From an uncultured Dehalococcoidia bacterium (lineage in GTDB: Bacteria > Chloroflexota > Dehalococcoidia > Lucifugimonadales > UBA1123), in assembly GCA_951812505.1 (NCBI GenBank), contig CATOSI010000002.1, positions 310,001-374,000 of the forward strand: a stretch of 64,000 nucleotides of DNA, written 5' to 3'. A program made the translations under genes and the position numbers. Every line of letters begins with the position of its first letter. The first letter of the stretch is position 1. Positions 48,585 through 57,741 of the stretch are shown piece by piece. The notes under the pieces were generated by a model. It saw only the letters and a program-made list of their open reading frames with translations. It did no database searches and was not told the origin of the DNA.

Positions 48585-49919
48585 TCAGAGTGTGGGCAAG
48601 TACCTGCCTATCTCATATTCGGTCACCTGCGCCCCGTATCGCTCCCAGTCGATCTTCTTGTTCGCCAGGAAGTTTCTGAACACCGTCTCGCCGAGAGCCT
48701 TTCTGACCAGTTCGCTCTCTTCGGTGATGCGGATTGCTTCCAGGAGGTTGTTGGGCAGCGATTCGATGCCTCGTCCGGCTCTCTCGGCATCCGATATATC
48801 AAACACGTCCGCGGCGGCCGGTTCGGGAAGCTCGTACTCCTTCTCCACTCCTTCAAGTCCGGCTGCCAGCATAACGCTGAAGGCAAGATAAGGGTTGCAG
48901 GCCGGGTCTGGAGCGCGATATTCGATCCGGCGCGACTCTTCTCTGCCGAGCTTGAAGGACGGAACGCGTACCAGGTCTGCCCGGTTCACATTCGCCCAGG
49001 TCACATGGACCGGCGCCTCGAAATTCGGAACCAGGCGCTTGTACGAATTGACCCACTGGTTGGTTACGGCGGTTATCTCCTTGGCGTGCTTCAGCAAGCC
49101 GGCTATAAAATGCTTTGCCGTATCGGACAGTCTGTCGGGGTCCTCGGCGTCGTAGAAGGCGTTCCGCCCACCCTTGAACAGCGACTGATTGATGTGCATT
49201 CCGCTTCCGTTGACGGTCGCGATGGGCTTCGGCATGAAGGTCGCGTAGCAGTTGTGCCGCTGCGCTATCTCCTTCACCACCAGCTTATAGGTCATCACCG
49301 CGTCGGCCATCGAAAGCGCGTCGGTGTAGCGCAGATCGATCTCGTGCTGGCTCGGCGCGACTTCGTGGTGACTGGCCTCGACGGGTATGCTGAGTTCCTC
49401 CAGCATCAGCACCGTATCGCGGCGCAAGTCGGTGGCGAAATCTGTCGTGTCCTGGTCGAAGTAGCCGCCCGTGTCCACCGTGTTCGGCCCGGAGTCGTCC
49501 TTGAAGTAGAAATACTCTATCTCAGGCCCAACGTAGTAGGTGAAACCCATCCGAGTTGCGCGCTCGATGTTGCGACGCAGCACAAACCGCGGGTCTCCCT
49601 CGAATGGAGCCTCGTCCGGGGTGATGAGGTCGCAGAACACGCGGGCGACGGCATTTTCGCGCGGACGCCACGGAAGTATTGCGAACGTGTTCGGGTCTGG
49701 AAGCGCGTACAGGTCTTTCTCTTCGACCCGGGCGAACCCTTCTATCGCCGATCCGTCAAAACCCATACCCCGGGTCAACGCGGTTTCGAGTTCCTCGACC
49801 GTAATCGCGAAGCCCTTGAGGTTGCCCAGAATATCAGTGAACCAGAGGCGAATGAACTTGACGTCGTTGTCTCTGGCCTCTTTCAGTGCGTATTCGATTG
49901 CCTGGTCGCGGTCCACCAT
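48585..49919 (-). CDS. glnA: Glutamine synthetase, type I (short form)
   Basis: A 444-residue GSI. Characteristic motifs are RGMGFDGSAIEGFARVEEKDL near 50-70, the metal-binding YYVGPEIEYFYFKD near 128, the VEASHHEVAPSQHEIDLRYTDAL segment near 176-200 and NGSGMHINQSLFK near 234. NPYLAFSVMLAAGLEGVE follows near 348. The sequence runs from EKEYELPEP directly without the NLYDLPPEE-type adenylylation loop, so it looks like the GSI-alpha type, regulated by feedback rather than adenylylation. It makes glutamine from ammonium and glutamate. A strong promoter with an overlapping inverted repeat lies upstream. Confidence 0.96.
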   Translation of the reverse strand: MVDRDQAIEYALKEARDNDVKFIRLWFTDILGNLKGFAITVEELETALTRGMGFDGSAIEGFARVEEKDLYALPDPNTFAILPWRPRENAVARVFCDLITPDEAPFEGDPRFVLRRNIERATRMGFTYYVGPEIEYFYFKDDSGPNTVDTGGYFDQDTTDFATDLRRDTVLMLEELSIPVEASHHEVAPSQHEIDLRYTDALSMADAVMTYKLVVKEIAQRHNCYATFMPKPIATVNGSGMHINQSLFKGGRNAFYDAEDPDRLSDTAKHFIAGLLKHAKEITAVTNQWVNSYKRLVPNFEAPVHVTWANVNRADLVRVPSFKLGREESRRIEYRAPDPACNPYLAFSVMLAAGLEGVEKEYELPEPAAADVFDISDAERAGRGIESLPNNLLEAIRITEESELVRKALGETVFRNFLANKKIDWERYGAQVTEYEIGRYLPTL

Positions 49920-50043
49920 AGCTAACAGAGGGCTCGGTATCGGATGAAAAGGACGGATCTGGATTTCACGTCGGTTCGCTGCGTCTTCAGGTAGCGAGAT
50001 TCAACTTGCGGAAAGCGCAAAACCGCCCAGAAAACCAGTCAAA

Positions 50044-50077
50044 AATATAGCACTTTGTGAAAGTTGTGTCAAACTTT
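50044..50077 (-). promoter_or_regulatory. glnA promoter with inverted repeat over the -35 box
   Basis: Read on the minus strand, TTGACA (complement at 50067-50072) is followed after 17 bases by TATATT (complement at 50044-50049), about 125 bases before the glnA ATG. An inverted repeat, aaagtt-N6-aacttt (50060-50077), covers the -35 box, a good place for a nitrogen repressor. The rest of the 49920-50312 gap holds an R3-like fragment near 50150-50175 and the leader of the peroxiredoxin gene. Confidence 0.6.
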
Positions 50078-50312
50078 CGAGACTGGCTCCAAGCATCGAA
50101 TATCCGGTCGGCAGTCGTGGTTCGAGGTCTTGACGGACCACGACTCGTCATTCCCTCTGAAGTGGGTATCCATAGCGTTCCCGGATGGCCATTTTGTACC
50201 CACCGGTCAAACTGGTACGGCATCCGGTTATCCGACACCCTGTCGGTCGGACGCGACATATAGTATCCTTCAAGTATAGATTGTCTTTGAATGCTCCATG
50301 AGGAGATACTCC

Positions 50313-50813
50313 ATGACTGAAAAGCTCATACAGGGAGACCCTTTTCCCACAATCGAACTGAACCTCACCGACGGCTCTACCATAACGCTCCCGGACGAGA
50401 TACCGGGACGGTATCTTGCGTTGATGTTCTACCGGGGCGTGTGGTGACCGTACTGCCGGCGGCAGTTAGCCAGCTACCAGAAGAATCTTGAGAAACTGGA
50501 AGAACTCGGAATGTCCGTCATCGCCGGAACCGCGGAAGACCGCGACACCGCGATCCGTATGGCCGAAGAGGTGGGACTCACCTTTCCCATCGCCTACGGA
50601 ATCACCAAAGACCAGGTGGCCGATCTTGCTCCGCTGTGGATGGAGGACGACCGGCATGGGCGCTACCTTCAGCCTTCCGAATTCCTTGTAGCCAAGCGGC
50701 GGCGCACAGCTTTTGGGACCATGTACGCCTCCGGCCCAATCGGGCGGATGAGCGTTGATGAGGTACTCTTCCTACTCGGAAACCTCGCCCGCTCGCGCCA
50801 AAGAAGAAGTTGA
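50313..50813 (+). CDS. Peroxiredoxin-like protein, probable selenoprotein (in-frame TGA as Sec in UxxC)
   Basis: AGGAG lies 7 bases before the ATG. The frame runs 44 codons to a TGA at 50445-50447 and then continues in the same frame to a TGA at 50811-50813. With the first TGA read as selenocysteine the product has 166 residues. The motif is LMFYRGVW-U-PYCRRQLASYQ, whereas AhpC/TSA-family relatives have FYRGxWCPYC. The redox site is thus UxxC in place of CxxC. Protein-like sequence continues on both sides: GDPFPTIELNLTDGSTITLP before, and ELGMSVIAGTAEDRDTAIRM after. A hairpin suited to a bacterial SECIS begins 5 bases after the TGA. Ordinary annotation would split or lose this gene. A point mutation in a Cys codon (TGC to TGA) is the alternative. 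Confidence 0.8.
50452..50466 (+). promoter_or_regulatory. SECIS-like hairpin after the TGA codon
   Basis: actgcc / ggcagt form a perfect 6-bp stem with a 3-base GGC loop, starting 5 bases after the in-frame TGA. Bacterial SECIS elements lie inside the coding region directly downstream of UGA and have a short GC-rich upper stem with G in the loop. The spacing to the loop (about 11 bases) is at the short end of what is known. Confidence 0.5.
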
Positions 50814-50858
50814 CCGACGCGCGGGGGCTGATACAGGCCTCCGCCCCATACCTATCGC

Positions 50859-51722
50859 TCAGAAACCAACTCTGATCTCCCGCTCTACCCGCAGGTCGCG
50901 CCGCATCCTTCTGTCCAGTATCCCTTTCACCAGCCACGTGACGGACGACTTCTCTGCCTCCAGGCTCGGCACTTTGACCTGACCGATGTCCAGATCGAAG
51001 CGCCATTCATGGCTGTCGCCGGACGGTAGCGTGACGTCTCGTTCGAAGACAGCTTTGTCCACGACATGATCCTGCCCTTCATTGCCGAACTTTTCGATCC
51101 TTACCAGTTCTACCCTGACCTCGGCTGCTTCTACGTTGTCCAGCATTTCGATTCGCAGGACTCCGTCCATCCTGTCACCCGACCTCGCCTCGCTCCGCGA
51201 CATGTCCAGTGTTAAGTTGCACTGCCTGTGACCGACTTCGGTTGCAACGGGACTAGGAGGCGGGTCATCGGACACCTGTGGTCTGGCGACCGTCAATTCC
51301 TAGCTCAGGCGCATGTCGCGCGCCCTCGTCACGTCCAGTAAAGCCCTGATTTCCCAGGCGATGCCGGGCTGTATCTTTTGGAAGATGGAACCGCTCAGCG
51401 TGGGGATCGCATCCTTAGGCAGAACAAACGTCGCATCGCTCGAACTGCCGCCCAGCCTGCGGACGATCTGATTCTCCATGAACGTTTCGCTGGCAACGAC
51501 ACTGGGGTGTGTTCTCTTATCGTAGGACACGCCGTACTGGTGTCTTACCGTCTGAATGTAGGTCTCCAGGCGAACCAATTCCACCTTTCCCATCCGGACA
51601 TGGAAGTCCTCTCTCGGCAGCAGTGCCACTCGCGCAGCCAACTCATCGCCGGGCTCAAGCGTGTCCCCGCTCATCCGTATGTTGAAGTCGGCTTTGGGCC
51701 GTCCAAATTCCGAAAAAGGCAT
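50859..51722 (-). CDS. Arrestin-fold (Spo0M-like) protein interrupted by an in-frame TAG
   Basis: Two frames, 51722 to 51300 and 51296 to 50859, are in the same register, separated by a TAG at 51300-51302 and one further codon. The first part (140 residues) has ADFNIRMSGDTLEPGDELAARVALLP and KVELVRLETYIQTV, an arrestin-like N-terminal sandwich. The second has LDMSRSEARSGDRMDGVLRIE, VRVELVRIEKFGNEGQ and SGDSHEWRFDLDIG, an arrestin-like C-terminal sandwich. The TAG falls in the linker. No ribosome site precedes the second part, whose only start is TTG. Either one gene has acquired a stop, or the TAG is suppressed, or two half-proteins associate. Confidence 0.65.
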
Positions 51723-51938
51723 ATCGGCTCCCTTCGCGTGCTGGTGTCAGCATCTCCTGAGTATGGTAACTCAGGATTTAGTCGGAAAGCTTCCGCAATC
51801 TGAGAAACACCTGTACTCTGCATCTGATGATGCACACGATACCCCCTCAATTCGCAAGTCCTGTTTCCATGACGAGGCCTCCGCTCTTGCCGGAAAAACG
51901 ATTCGTTAATTGACATTCGGCAAATTTGTTCTGACTGA

Positions 51939-51967
51939 TTGACACCAATTCGGCCCGGTGATACTGT
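51939..51967 (+). promoter_or_regulatory. Sigma70-like promoter for the ABC importer operon
   Basis: TTGACA at 51939-51944 and TACTGT at 51962-51967 have a 17-base spacer, about 100 bases before the ATG of the substrate-binding protein. A second TTGACA (51910-51915) lacks a matching -10. The 51723-52065 gap holds nothing else I recognise. Confidence 0.6.
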
Positions 51968-52065
51968 TTCAGGCAACTTGGGATGCCCTTTTCCCAGCAA
52001 GTTCAAGATACTGCCGTGCAACACATTCCGTAGTTTCACGTCTTTTCAATTTTGGAGGAACAACA

Positions 52066-53877
52066 ATGAGCTTTAGACTCCTCTCGAACTGGCGATTTAT
52101 CGTGCCTGTGTTGGCCGTCGTTGCTCTGGCTGCGTCTCTCGCCCTGGTTGCCTGTGCGACCGAGGAACGGGTACCCGGACAGGTCAATTTCTCAACGCCG
52201 GTCCCCAGGACCCCTGCGCCGACATCCGCGCCCGCCCAGGTCGCCGCTCCGACGGCGGCTCCCGCTCCGACTACGGCTCCGGCCATGTCAATGGAAACGG
52301 CGGGCACCCTGACGGTCGCCATGGTGAAACTTGGAGCCCCGACAGGCCTGCCCGGCAAACAGACGGGCGGCGGACCTGAGCAGATACCCGAAAGAATCAG
52401 CGTAATGGAGAAGCTGGTCCAGCGCGAGGGCGACCTCAGTCATACTCCATGGCTTGCCCAGTCTTACACCCTGTCCGACGACCTGACCTCAGTGACCGTG
52501 GATCTGAAGTCCGGCGTCCAGTTCCACGGCGGATGGGGCGAGGTGACAGCGGAGGATGTCAAGTGGAGCTACGGCGACGCCGCTCTGGAGAATCCCGAAT
52601 CCATTCACGGCTCGGTCGGTTTCATCAACAACCACCTCGAGCCGCTGATCGTCATAGACTCCGATACGGTCGAATTCCCAATCGAGCAGTTCACTACCGA
52701 GTGGGAGAGAATATATCTGGGCATCGTCAACATCACGAGCAAGAAGCACGTGGACGACGCAGGGCCGGACGAAGCTCTCCAGACTCCGATAGGCACCGGC
52801 GCGTTCCAGATGTCCAGCTGGACGGCCGACAATGAGTTCGTGGGCGAGGCTTTCGCCGACTATTATGGAGACAAGCCCTCATTCGACACTCTGCGAGTGC
52901 TGGAGATGGGCGAAGCGTCAACGCGGGTAGCCGCTATCAAGACCGGCGAGGTCGCAGTCATAGACTCGGTGCCCATCAGCTTCCTGCAGGACCTCAAAGA
53001 CTCCGGCATCGAGCCTACCAACGACCATATCGGCGGCGCCCAGCAGTTTGCCGGCATGGGCGGCAATTTCTGGCAGCAGAAGTACCACGACAGGGACGAG
53101 GATGTTCCACCCCGGCCCGGCTTCCTGCCCGACGACGACCATCCCTGGATAGGCGATCCTAACGATCCCGAACGTCACGAGAGAGCCCGGAAGGTACGCG
53201 AAGCCCTGGCTCTCGCCATTGACCGGGATCTGATCAACGAGCAGGTGCTCCTCGGTGTCGGACGCCCCGAGTATGTGCCCTACTTCGTCAGCGTGCTTCC
53301 TGAACACCCCGACAGGTGGATAATCCCCTACGACCCCGAAAGGGCAATGGAGTTGCTCGACGAGGCCGGATACGGCGACGGCTTCGAGATACCGATTTTC
53401 GTCGCCCCGGACATCGGCGCGCTCAACCAGGAAGTCTGGGAAGCGACAGCCACGATGTGGGCCAACATTGGGCTCACGCCGAGGATAGATCGGACGGCGT
53501 ACCAGGCGTTCAGGCCAAAACTGGTAGAGAGAAAGACTGAATATCTCTACGCCTGGCTGGGCGGAAATGAGACGGCGACAATGGACCTGCCCAGGTTCGC
53601 CGCGGCCGAGGGTTCCACCTGGAGTGAAGGCGACTGGAACTGGGGTATCGAGGCGATTGAGACATACCAGGCGATGGAAAAGGTCAATGCCGCGCCACGC
53701 GACAGGGAAGCTCGCGTAAAGGCGAACATCGAGATGGGCGACTTCTTCTTCGATACGAAGATAGGCGTGGGCATCGTGTTCTCACCAGACCCTCTCTACT
53801 TCAACCCGACCATAGTTTCCAACTGGGACCTTAAGCCCGGAAACCGTCGGAATTTCGAGTCAATCGTACTCAAGTAA
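52066..53877 (+). CDS. Extracellular solute-binding lipoprotein, family 5 (peptide/nickel type)
   Basis: A 603-residue lipoprotein. The signal peptide (FIVPVLAVVALAASLALVAC) ends in a good lipobox with Cys-31, followed by a Pro/Ala/Thr-rich linker of about 50 residues. The family 5 motif region has SYTLSDDLTSVTVDLKSGVQFHGG near 135, TAEDVKWSYGDA near 162 and KVREALALAIDRDLINEQVLLG near 380. GGAGG lies 7 bases before the ATG; the frame also opens further upstream, but that part is not protein-like. It captures a peptide or similar solute for the two permeases downstream. Confidence 0.92.
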   Translation: MSFRLLSNWRFIVPVLAVVALAASLALVACATEERVPGQVNFSTPVPRTPAPTSAPAQVAAPTAAPAPTTAPAMSMETAGTLTVAMVKLGAPTGLPGKQTGGGPEQIPERISVMEKLVQREGDLSHTPWLAQSYTLSDDLTSVTVDLKSGVQFHGGWGEVTAEDVKWSYGDAALENPESIHGSVGFINNHLEPLIVIDSDTVEFPIEQFTTEWERIYLGIVNITSKKHVDDAGPDEALQTPIGTGAFQMSSWTADNEFVGEAFADYYGDKPSFDTLRVLEMGEASTRVAAIKTGEVAVIDSVPISFLQDLKDSGIEPTNDHIGGAQQFAGMGGNFWQQKYHDRDEDVPPRPGFLPDDDHPWIGDPNDPERHERARKVREALALAIDRDLINEQVLLGVGRPEYVPYFVSVLPEHPDRWIIPYDPERAMELLDEAGYGDGFEIPIFVAPDIGALNQEVWEATATMWANIGLTPRIDRTAYQAFRPKLVERKTEYLYAWLGGNETATMDLPRFAAAEGSTWSEGDWNWGIEAIETYQAMEKVNAAPRDREARVKANIEMGDFFFDTKIGVGIVFSPDPLYFNPTIVSNWDLKPGNRRNFESIVLK

Positions 53878-53904
53878 CGGCGCAGCAATAAGATAGAGTT
53901 CTTC

Positions 53905-53937
53905 GATGACCTCGCCGGAAAATCCGACGAGGTCATC
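53905..53937 (+). terminator. Intergenic hairpin between binding-protein and permease genes
   Basis: gatgacctcg and cgaggtcatc form a 10-bp perfect stem with a further cgga/tccg inner pairing. Such hairpins commonly cause partial termination or protect the 3' end of the binding-protein mRNA, giving more binding protein than permease. Confidence 0.65.
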
Positions 53938-53969
53938 ACTATGCCAAGACGGGGGTATGTAACTTGGGC

Positions 53970-54893
53970 ATGAGACAGTTTCTGGCTCGTCGCCTGTTCT
54001 ACTCGCTGTGGACGATACTTCTGTCCACAGTGATCGTATTTGCGCTGTCCCGAATGTCCGGGGACCCGCGTCTGCTCTATCTCACCGAGTACTCCCACCT
54101 CGATCCGGAGCGCTGGGAAGCGTGGGGCAAGGCAATGGGGCTGGATAAGCCGCTGCCCTTGCAGTATCTCATCTGGCTGGGAAAGGCGGTTACCGGAGAC
54201 TGGGGCCAGTCCATCGTCAATGGCCGACCCGCTTTCGAGGCCGTGATGGAGCGCGTACCGGTCACCATGCAGATGACTGCGGGCGGGTTCGTATTCGCCG
54301 CCGTCTTCGGCATTCCGTTAGGCATCGTATCCGCCGTGTACAGAGGTTCGCTCTGGGACTACATAGGCAGGACGTTCGCTATTCTTGGGCAATCGCTGCC
54401 GGCTTTCTGGCTGGCCATAGTATTCATCCTGATATTCTCAGTCCAACTGGAGTGGCTGCCCACATCGGGCAGGGGCGGGATAAAGCACTTCATAATGCCG
54501 TCCGTCATTCTCGGCTGGATTGCCGCCGCCGGATTCCTGCGCCTCACCCGCTCTGCGATGCTCGACGTAATGGAATCAGAGTTCGTGACGTTCGCGCGTG
54601 CGAAAGGCGTCGGCAAAATGACGATTGTGTGGAAGCACGCACTCAGAAACGCTATCATCGCGCCGCTCACCTTCGGCGGCCTGCTCATGGCGGGCTTCGC
54701 CACCGGCAGCGTGATCACCGAGACGATATTCGCGTGGCCCGGAATAGGCGTGCTCGCACTCAACGCCGTGTTCAACAACGACTTCCCGATACTTGTCGGC
54801 GCGGTGCTCGTGTTCGCGGTCATTTACGTCCTGGCGGCCTTCCTCATAGACGTGTTGTACGCAGTCGTAGATCCACGCATCAGGTACAGTTGA
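53970..54893 (+). CDS. ABC importer permease, DppB/OppB family
   Basis: A 307-residue membrane protein with the usual N-terminal helix (RQFLARRLFYSLWTILLSTVIVFALSRMSGDP), five further helices and the ATPase-contact EAA loop VTFARAKGVGKMTIVWKHALRNAI near 205-228. The start is the ATG at 53970; a TTG six bases earlier also opens the frame. It pairs with the DppC-type gene beginning 7 bases after its stop. The transported substrate is not evident, although the binding protein is of the peptide family. Confidence 0.93.
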   Translation: MRQFLARRLFYSLWTILLSTVIVFALSRMSGDPRLLYLTEYSHLDPERWEAWGKAMGLDKPLPLQYLIWLGKAVTGDWGQSIVNGRPAFEAVMERVPVTMQMTAGGFVFAAVFGIPLGIVSAVYRGSLWDYIGRTFAILGQSLPAFWLAIVFILIFSVQLEWLPTSGRGGIKHFIMPSVILGWIAAAGFLRLTRSAMLDVMESEFVTFARAKGVGKMTIVWKHALRNAIIAPLTFGGLLMAGFATGSVITETIFAWPGIGVLALNAVFNNDFPILVGAVLVFAVIYVLAAFLIDVLYAVVDPRIRYS

Positions 54894-54900
54894 TTCCGAC

Positions 54901-55800
54901 ATGACCGAACATGACCAACAGTACACTCAGATAGAACTCAAGCCAAAAACCGGACTCCGCCAGGCCCTGGAGCAATTCAGGAGATGGCCGGTAATCCCGG
55001 TGGCCATCCTGTTCATACTCGCGTTCGCCGCAATTTCGGCCCCGTTCCTGGCTCCCTACCATCCGGTAAGGGGCGACCTGAGAGAGCGTGAGACGCCGCC
55101 CTTCTGGCAGCAGGGCGGCTCCATGGAACACATTCTGGGCACCGACCACCAGGGCCGCGACATCCTCACCCGGATGATGCACGGCGCGCGCGTGTCACTA
55201 ACGTTCGCGGCGCTGACGATGGCCATTGGCGTGGCCCTGGGCGCGCTGCTGGGGGCGGTATCGGCATATTTCGGCGGGCATGTGGACGAAGTCATCATGC
55301 GTCTCGTGGACCTGACCAATGCGCTGCCATTCCTTTTGGCGGCTCTGGTAGTCGTGAGTGTTTTCGGGGCGAGTTTCCGTACGCTCCTGATAATCCTGTC
55401 ACTCTTCGCATGGGGCGGCTACGCCAGGCAGGTGAGGGGCGAAGTGCTGCAACTGAAGGAGATGGACTACGTCGCGCTCGCCAAGGTCGCGGGAGCGTCG
55501 CCGATTCGGATCATCTGGAAGCACCTGCTCCCTGGCGTGACGAATACGCTGATAGTGGTAGCGACCCTCGGCACGGGGCAAATCATTCTCGCCGAATCCA
55601 CTCTCAGCTTCCTGGGCGTGGGGATCCCTCCGCCCAACCCCGCATGGGGCAGCATGGTGGCCGACGGACGCAACTATATAGCCACGTCATGGTGGATTGC
55701 GATTATTCCCGGTGTCGGAATCGGCCTCACTGTCCTCGCGCTGAACTTCCTGGGGGACTGGCTGCGCGACTACTTCGACCCAAGACTCCGCCAGCTCTGA
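54901..55800 (+). CDS. ABC importer permease, DppC/OppC family
   Basis: A 299-residue membrane protein. A cytosolic tail with QALEQFRRWPVIPVAILFIL leads into the first helix, followed by the periplasmic HILGTDHQGRDILTRMMHGARVSL segment typical of DppC proteins (near 77-100), further helices, and the EAA loop DYVALAKVAGASPIRIIWKHLLPG near 187-210. It is the last gene of the importer operon. The ATPase subunits (DppD, DppF) are not present on either strand within 10 kb, so they must be encoded elsewhere. Confidence 0.94.
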   Translation: MTEHDQQYTQIELKPKTGLRQALEQFRRWPVIPVAILFILAFAAISAPFLAPYHPVRGDLRERETPPFWQQGGSMEHILGTDHQGRDILTRMMHGARVSLTFAALTMAIGVALGALLGAVSAYFGGHVDEVIMRLVDLTNALPFLLAALVVVSVFGASFRTLLIILSLFAWGGYARQVRGEVLQLKEMDYVALAKVAGASPIRIIWKHLLPGVTNTLIVVATLGTGQIILAESTLSFLGVGIPPPNPAWGSMVADGRNYIATSWWIAIIPGVGIGLTVLALNFLGDWLRDYFDPRLRQL

Positions 55801-56037
55801 ATTCGCTTCCAGCGCATTAGTTGCGCTGTGTGATCGTTCCTGGATGAAACCAGTGTGTATGCACGCCAACCTGCCGATACCCGATGCGTCGGACACCGAG
55901 GGCATTTAAGGAAGCCTCGTGCCAGTCCGTGAAGTTGCGGGCGGACAGGGCAATCAATCTGTCGGATTCCATTTCCACTCCCCGGCAAGGGAAAAGCTCT
56001 CGGTAAAATCCCGCGCTGCACATTCCGAAAAGAATAA

Positions 56038-56072
56038 GCGGGTGGACGACTCTGAAGAAGTCGTCCACCCGC
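56038..56072 (-). terminator. Terminator of the second glutamine synthetase gene
   Basis: A perfect 14-bp stem (gcgggtggacgact with agtcgtccacccgc) with a 7-base loop lies 31 bases after the glnA stop and is followed on the minus strand by a T-rich run (ttattcttttc). It also separates this gene from the convergent importer operon. The rest of 55801-56102 shows nothing recognisable. Confidence 0.85.
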
Positions 56073-56102
56073 CGTGATTCATCACCTGGTTGATGGAAAG
56101 TT

Positions 56103-57530
56103 CTAGGCGTCGTAGTACAGGAAGAACTCGTAGGGATGCGGGCGAAGGCGTACTTCGTCAACTTCGTTGGTGCGCTTATAGTCCAGCCAGGTCTCGATGA
56201 GGTCCGACGTGAACACGTCGCCGGTCAGCAGGAATTCGTGGTCGCCTTCCAGGGCGTCCAGCGACTCTTCCAGGCTGCCCGGAACCTGCTGCACGTTGGC
56301 GGCCTCTTCTGGGGAGAGGTCGTAGAGGTCAACGTCCAGCGGGTCGCCCGGATCAATCTGGTTGCGTATGCCGTCTATGCCCGCAAGCAGCATGGCGCTG
56401 AAGGCGAAGTACGGGTTGGCCGTCGGGTCGGGGCAGCGGAACTCGATGCGCTTCGCGGGCGGCGTGTCGAAATACGCCGGTATGCGGCAGCAGGCGCTGC
56501 GGTTGCGCGACGAGTAGGCCAGGTTGACCGGAGCCTCGTAGCCCGGAACCAGGCGGCGGTACGAGTTGGTGGTCGGAGCCGCGAACGCCAGAAGCGCGGG
56601 AGCGTGCTTGAGCAGGCCGCCGATGTAATACTTCATCGTGTCGCTCATGTGCGCGTAGCCGTCGCCGTAGAATATGTTCGTGCCATCCTTCCAGATGCTC
56701 TGGTGGGTGTGCATTCCCGTGCCGTTGTCGCCAAACAGCGGCTTTGGCATGAAGGTTGCGGTCTTGCCGTGCCTCGCGGCGACGTTCTTCACCAGGTACT
56801 TGTAGATCATGATGTTGTCGGCGGTCTTGGTCAGGGTGTCATAGACGATGTCAATCTCGGCCTGGCCGGCGGTCGCCACTTCGTGGTGCTGCTTCTCGAT
56901 GACCATGCCGAACTTCTGCATCTCGATGACCATCTCGGAGCGGATGTCGCTCAGCGTGTCCACCGGCGGCACGGGGAAGTAGCCTCCCTTATGGCGCGGC
57001 CTGTGTCCCTTGCTGAGGGTCTCCCCGTCAAGCATATAGGGGTTGCCCGAGTTCCAGACGCCCTCGTCCGAGTCCACGCTGTAGTACGCGGAGTGCGCGT
57101 CCTGGTCGTAGCTGGCGGTGTCGAAGATGAAGAACTCTGCCTCAGGGCCCCAGTAGCTGGTGTCGCCGATGCCGCTGGAGGCGAGATACGCTTCCGCCTT
57201 CCGCGACACGTATCTGGGGTCTCTGCTGTAGTCGGAGCCCGTCAGCGGGTCGCGGATGTCGCAGAGCAGGCTGAGAGTCTTGATGTTGTAAACCGGGTCT
57301 ATGACCGCAGTGTTGGGATCGGGGACGAGGAGCATGTCGCTCTCGTCAATAGTCTGGAAACCGCGAATGCTGGAGCCGTCGAATCCGGTGCCGTTGGCGA
57401 ACAGGCTCTCGTTGACCTCATTGGGCGGCACGCCGACGTGCTGCAACGTTCCGGGAAGGTCGGTGAACTTGAGATCAATGATCTCTATGCCTTCGTCTGC
57501 TATAAGTTTTATGACATCTTCTGGGGTCAT
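56103..57530 (-). CDS. glnA: Glutamine synthetase, type I (long form)
   Basis: A 475-residue GSI. Motifs include [26 protein letters not shown] near 47-72, [12 protein letters not shown] near 131, [22 protein letters not shown] near 211-232, [15 protein letters not shown] near 268 and the Arg-rich [19 protein letters not shown] near 340. [17 protein letters not shown] is followed by [17 protein letters not shown] near 395-411, which matches the NLYDLPPEE loop whose Tyr is adenylylated in GSI-beta enzymes. So this copy could be controlled by adenylylation, unlike the copy at 48585. AGGAG precedes the ATG. It shares its direction with amt. Confidence 0.96.
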   Translation of the reverse strand: MTPEDVIKLIADEGIEIIDLKFTDLPGTLQHVGVPPNEVNESLFANGTGFDGSSIRGFQTIDESDMLLVPDPNTAVIDPVYNIKTLSLLCDIRDPLTGSDYSRDPRYVSRKAEAYLASSGIGDTSYWGPEAEFFIFDTASYDQDAHSAYYSVDSDEGVWNSGNPYMLDGETLSKGHRPRHKGGYFPVPPVDTLSDIRSEMVIEMQKFGMVIEKQHHEVATAGQAEIDIVYDTLTKTADNIMIYKYLVKNVAARHGKTATFMPKPLFGDNGTGMHTHQSIWKDGTNIFYGDGYAHMSDTMKYYIGGLLKHAPALLAFAAPTTNSYRRLVPGYEAPVNLAYSSRNRSACCRIPAYFDTPPAKRIEFRCPDPTANPYFAFSAMLLAGIDGIRNQIDPGDPLDVDLYDLSPEEAANVQQVPGSLEESLDALEGDHEFLLTGDVFTSDLIETWLDYKRTNEVDEVRLRPHPYEFFLYYDA

Positions 57531-57741
57531 GCTTCCACTCCTTATATTTGTTTTGGCTTCCCACTATACTGTTGGGGGCTGAGCGGGCGAGCTCCGAAGC
57601 CATTTTACACACTACGTTCTTACATTAGAATGCGCCTGGTCGAGTCCGTCGGCCCAGGCGCTATTTTATAGTGAAGGTTATCGGTTTTGACTCTTCTGCC
57701 GATGCCGGTTGGCCTCGCTGGCAGGGTACTTGTAAACTCGA

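Noticed and set aside
50445-51302. A different genetic code explaining the in-frame TGA and TAG
   Set aside because: TGA and TAG both end many clear genes in the window (for example gltD, rtcB and retropepsin-like genes with TGA, dnaK and grpE with TAG), so neither is reassigned in general.
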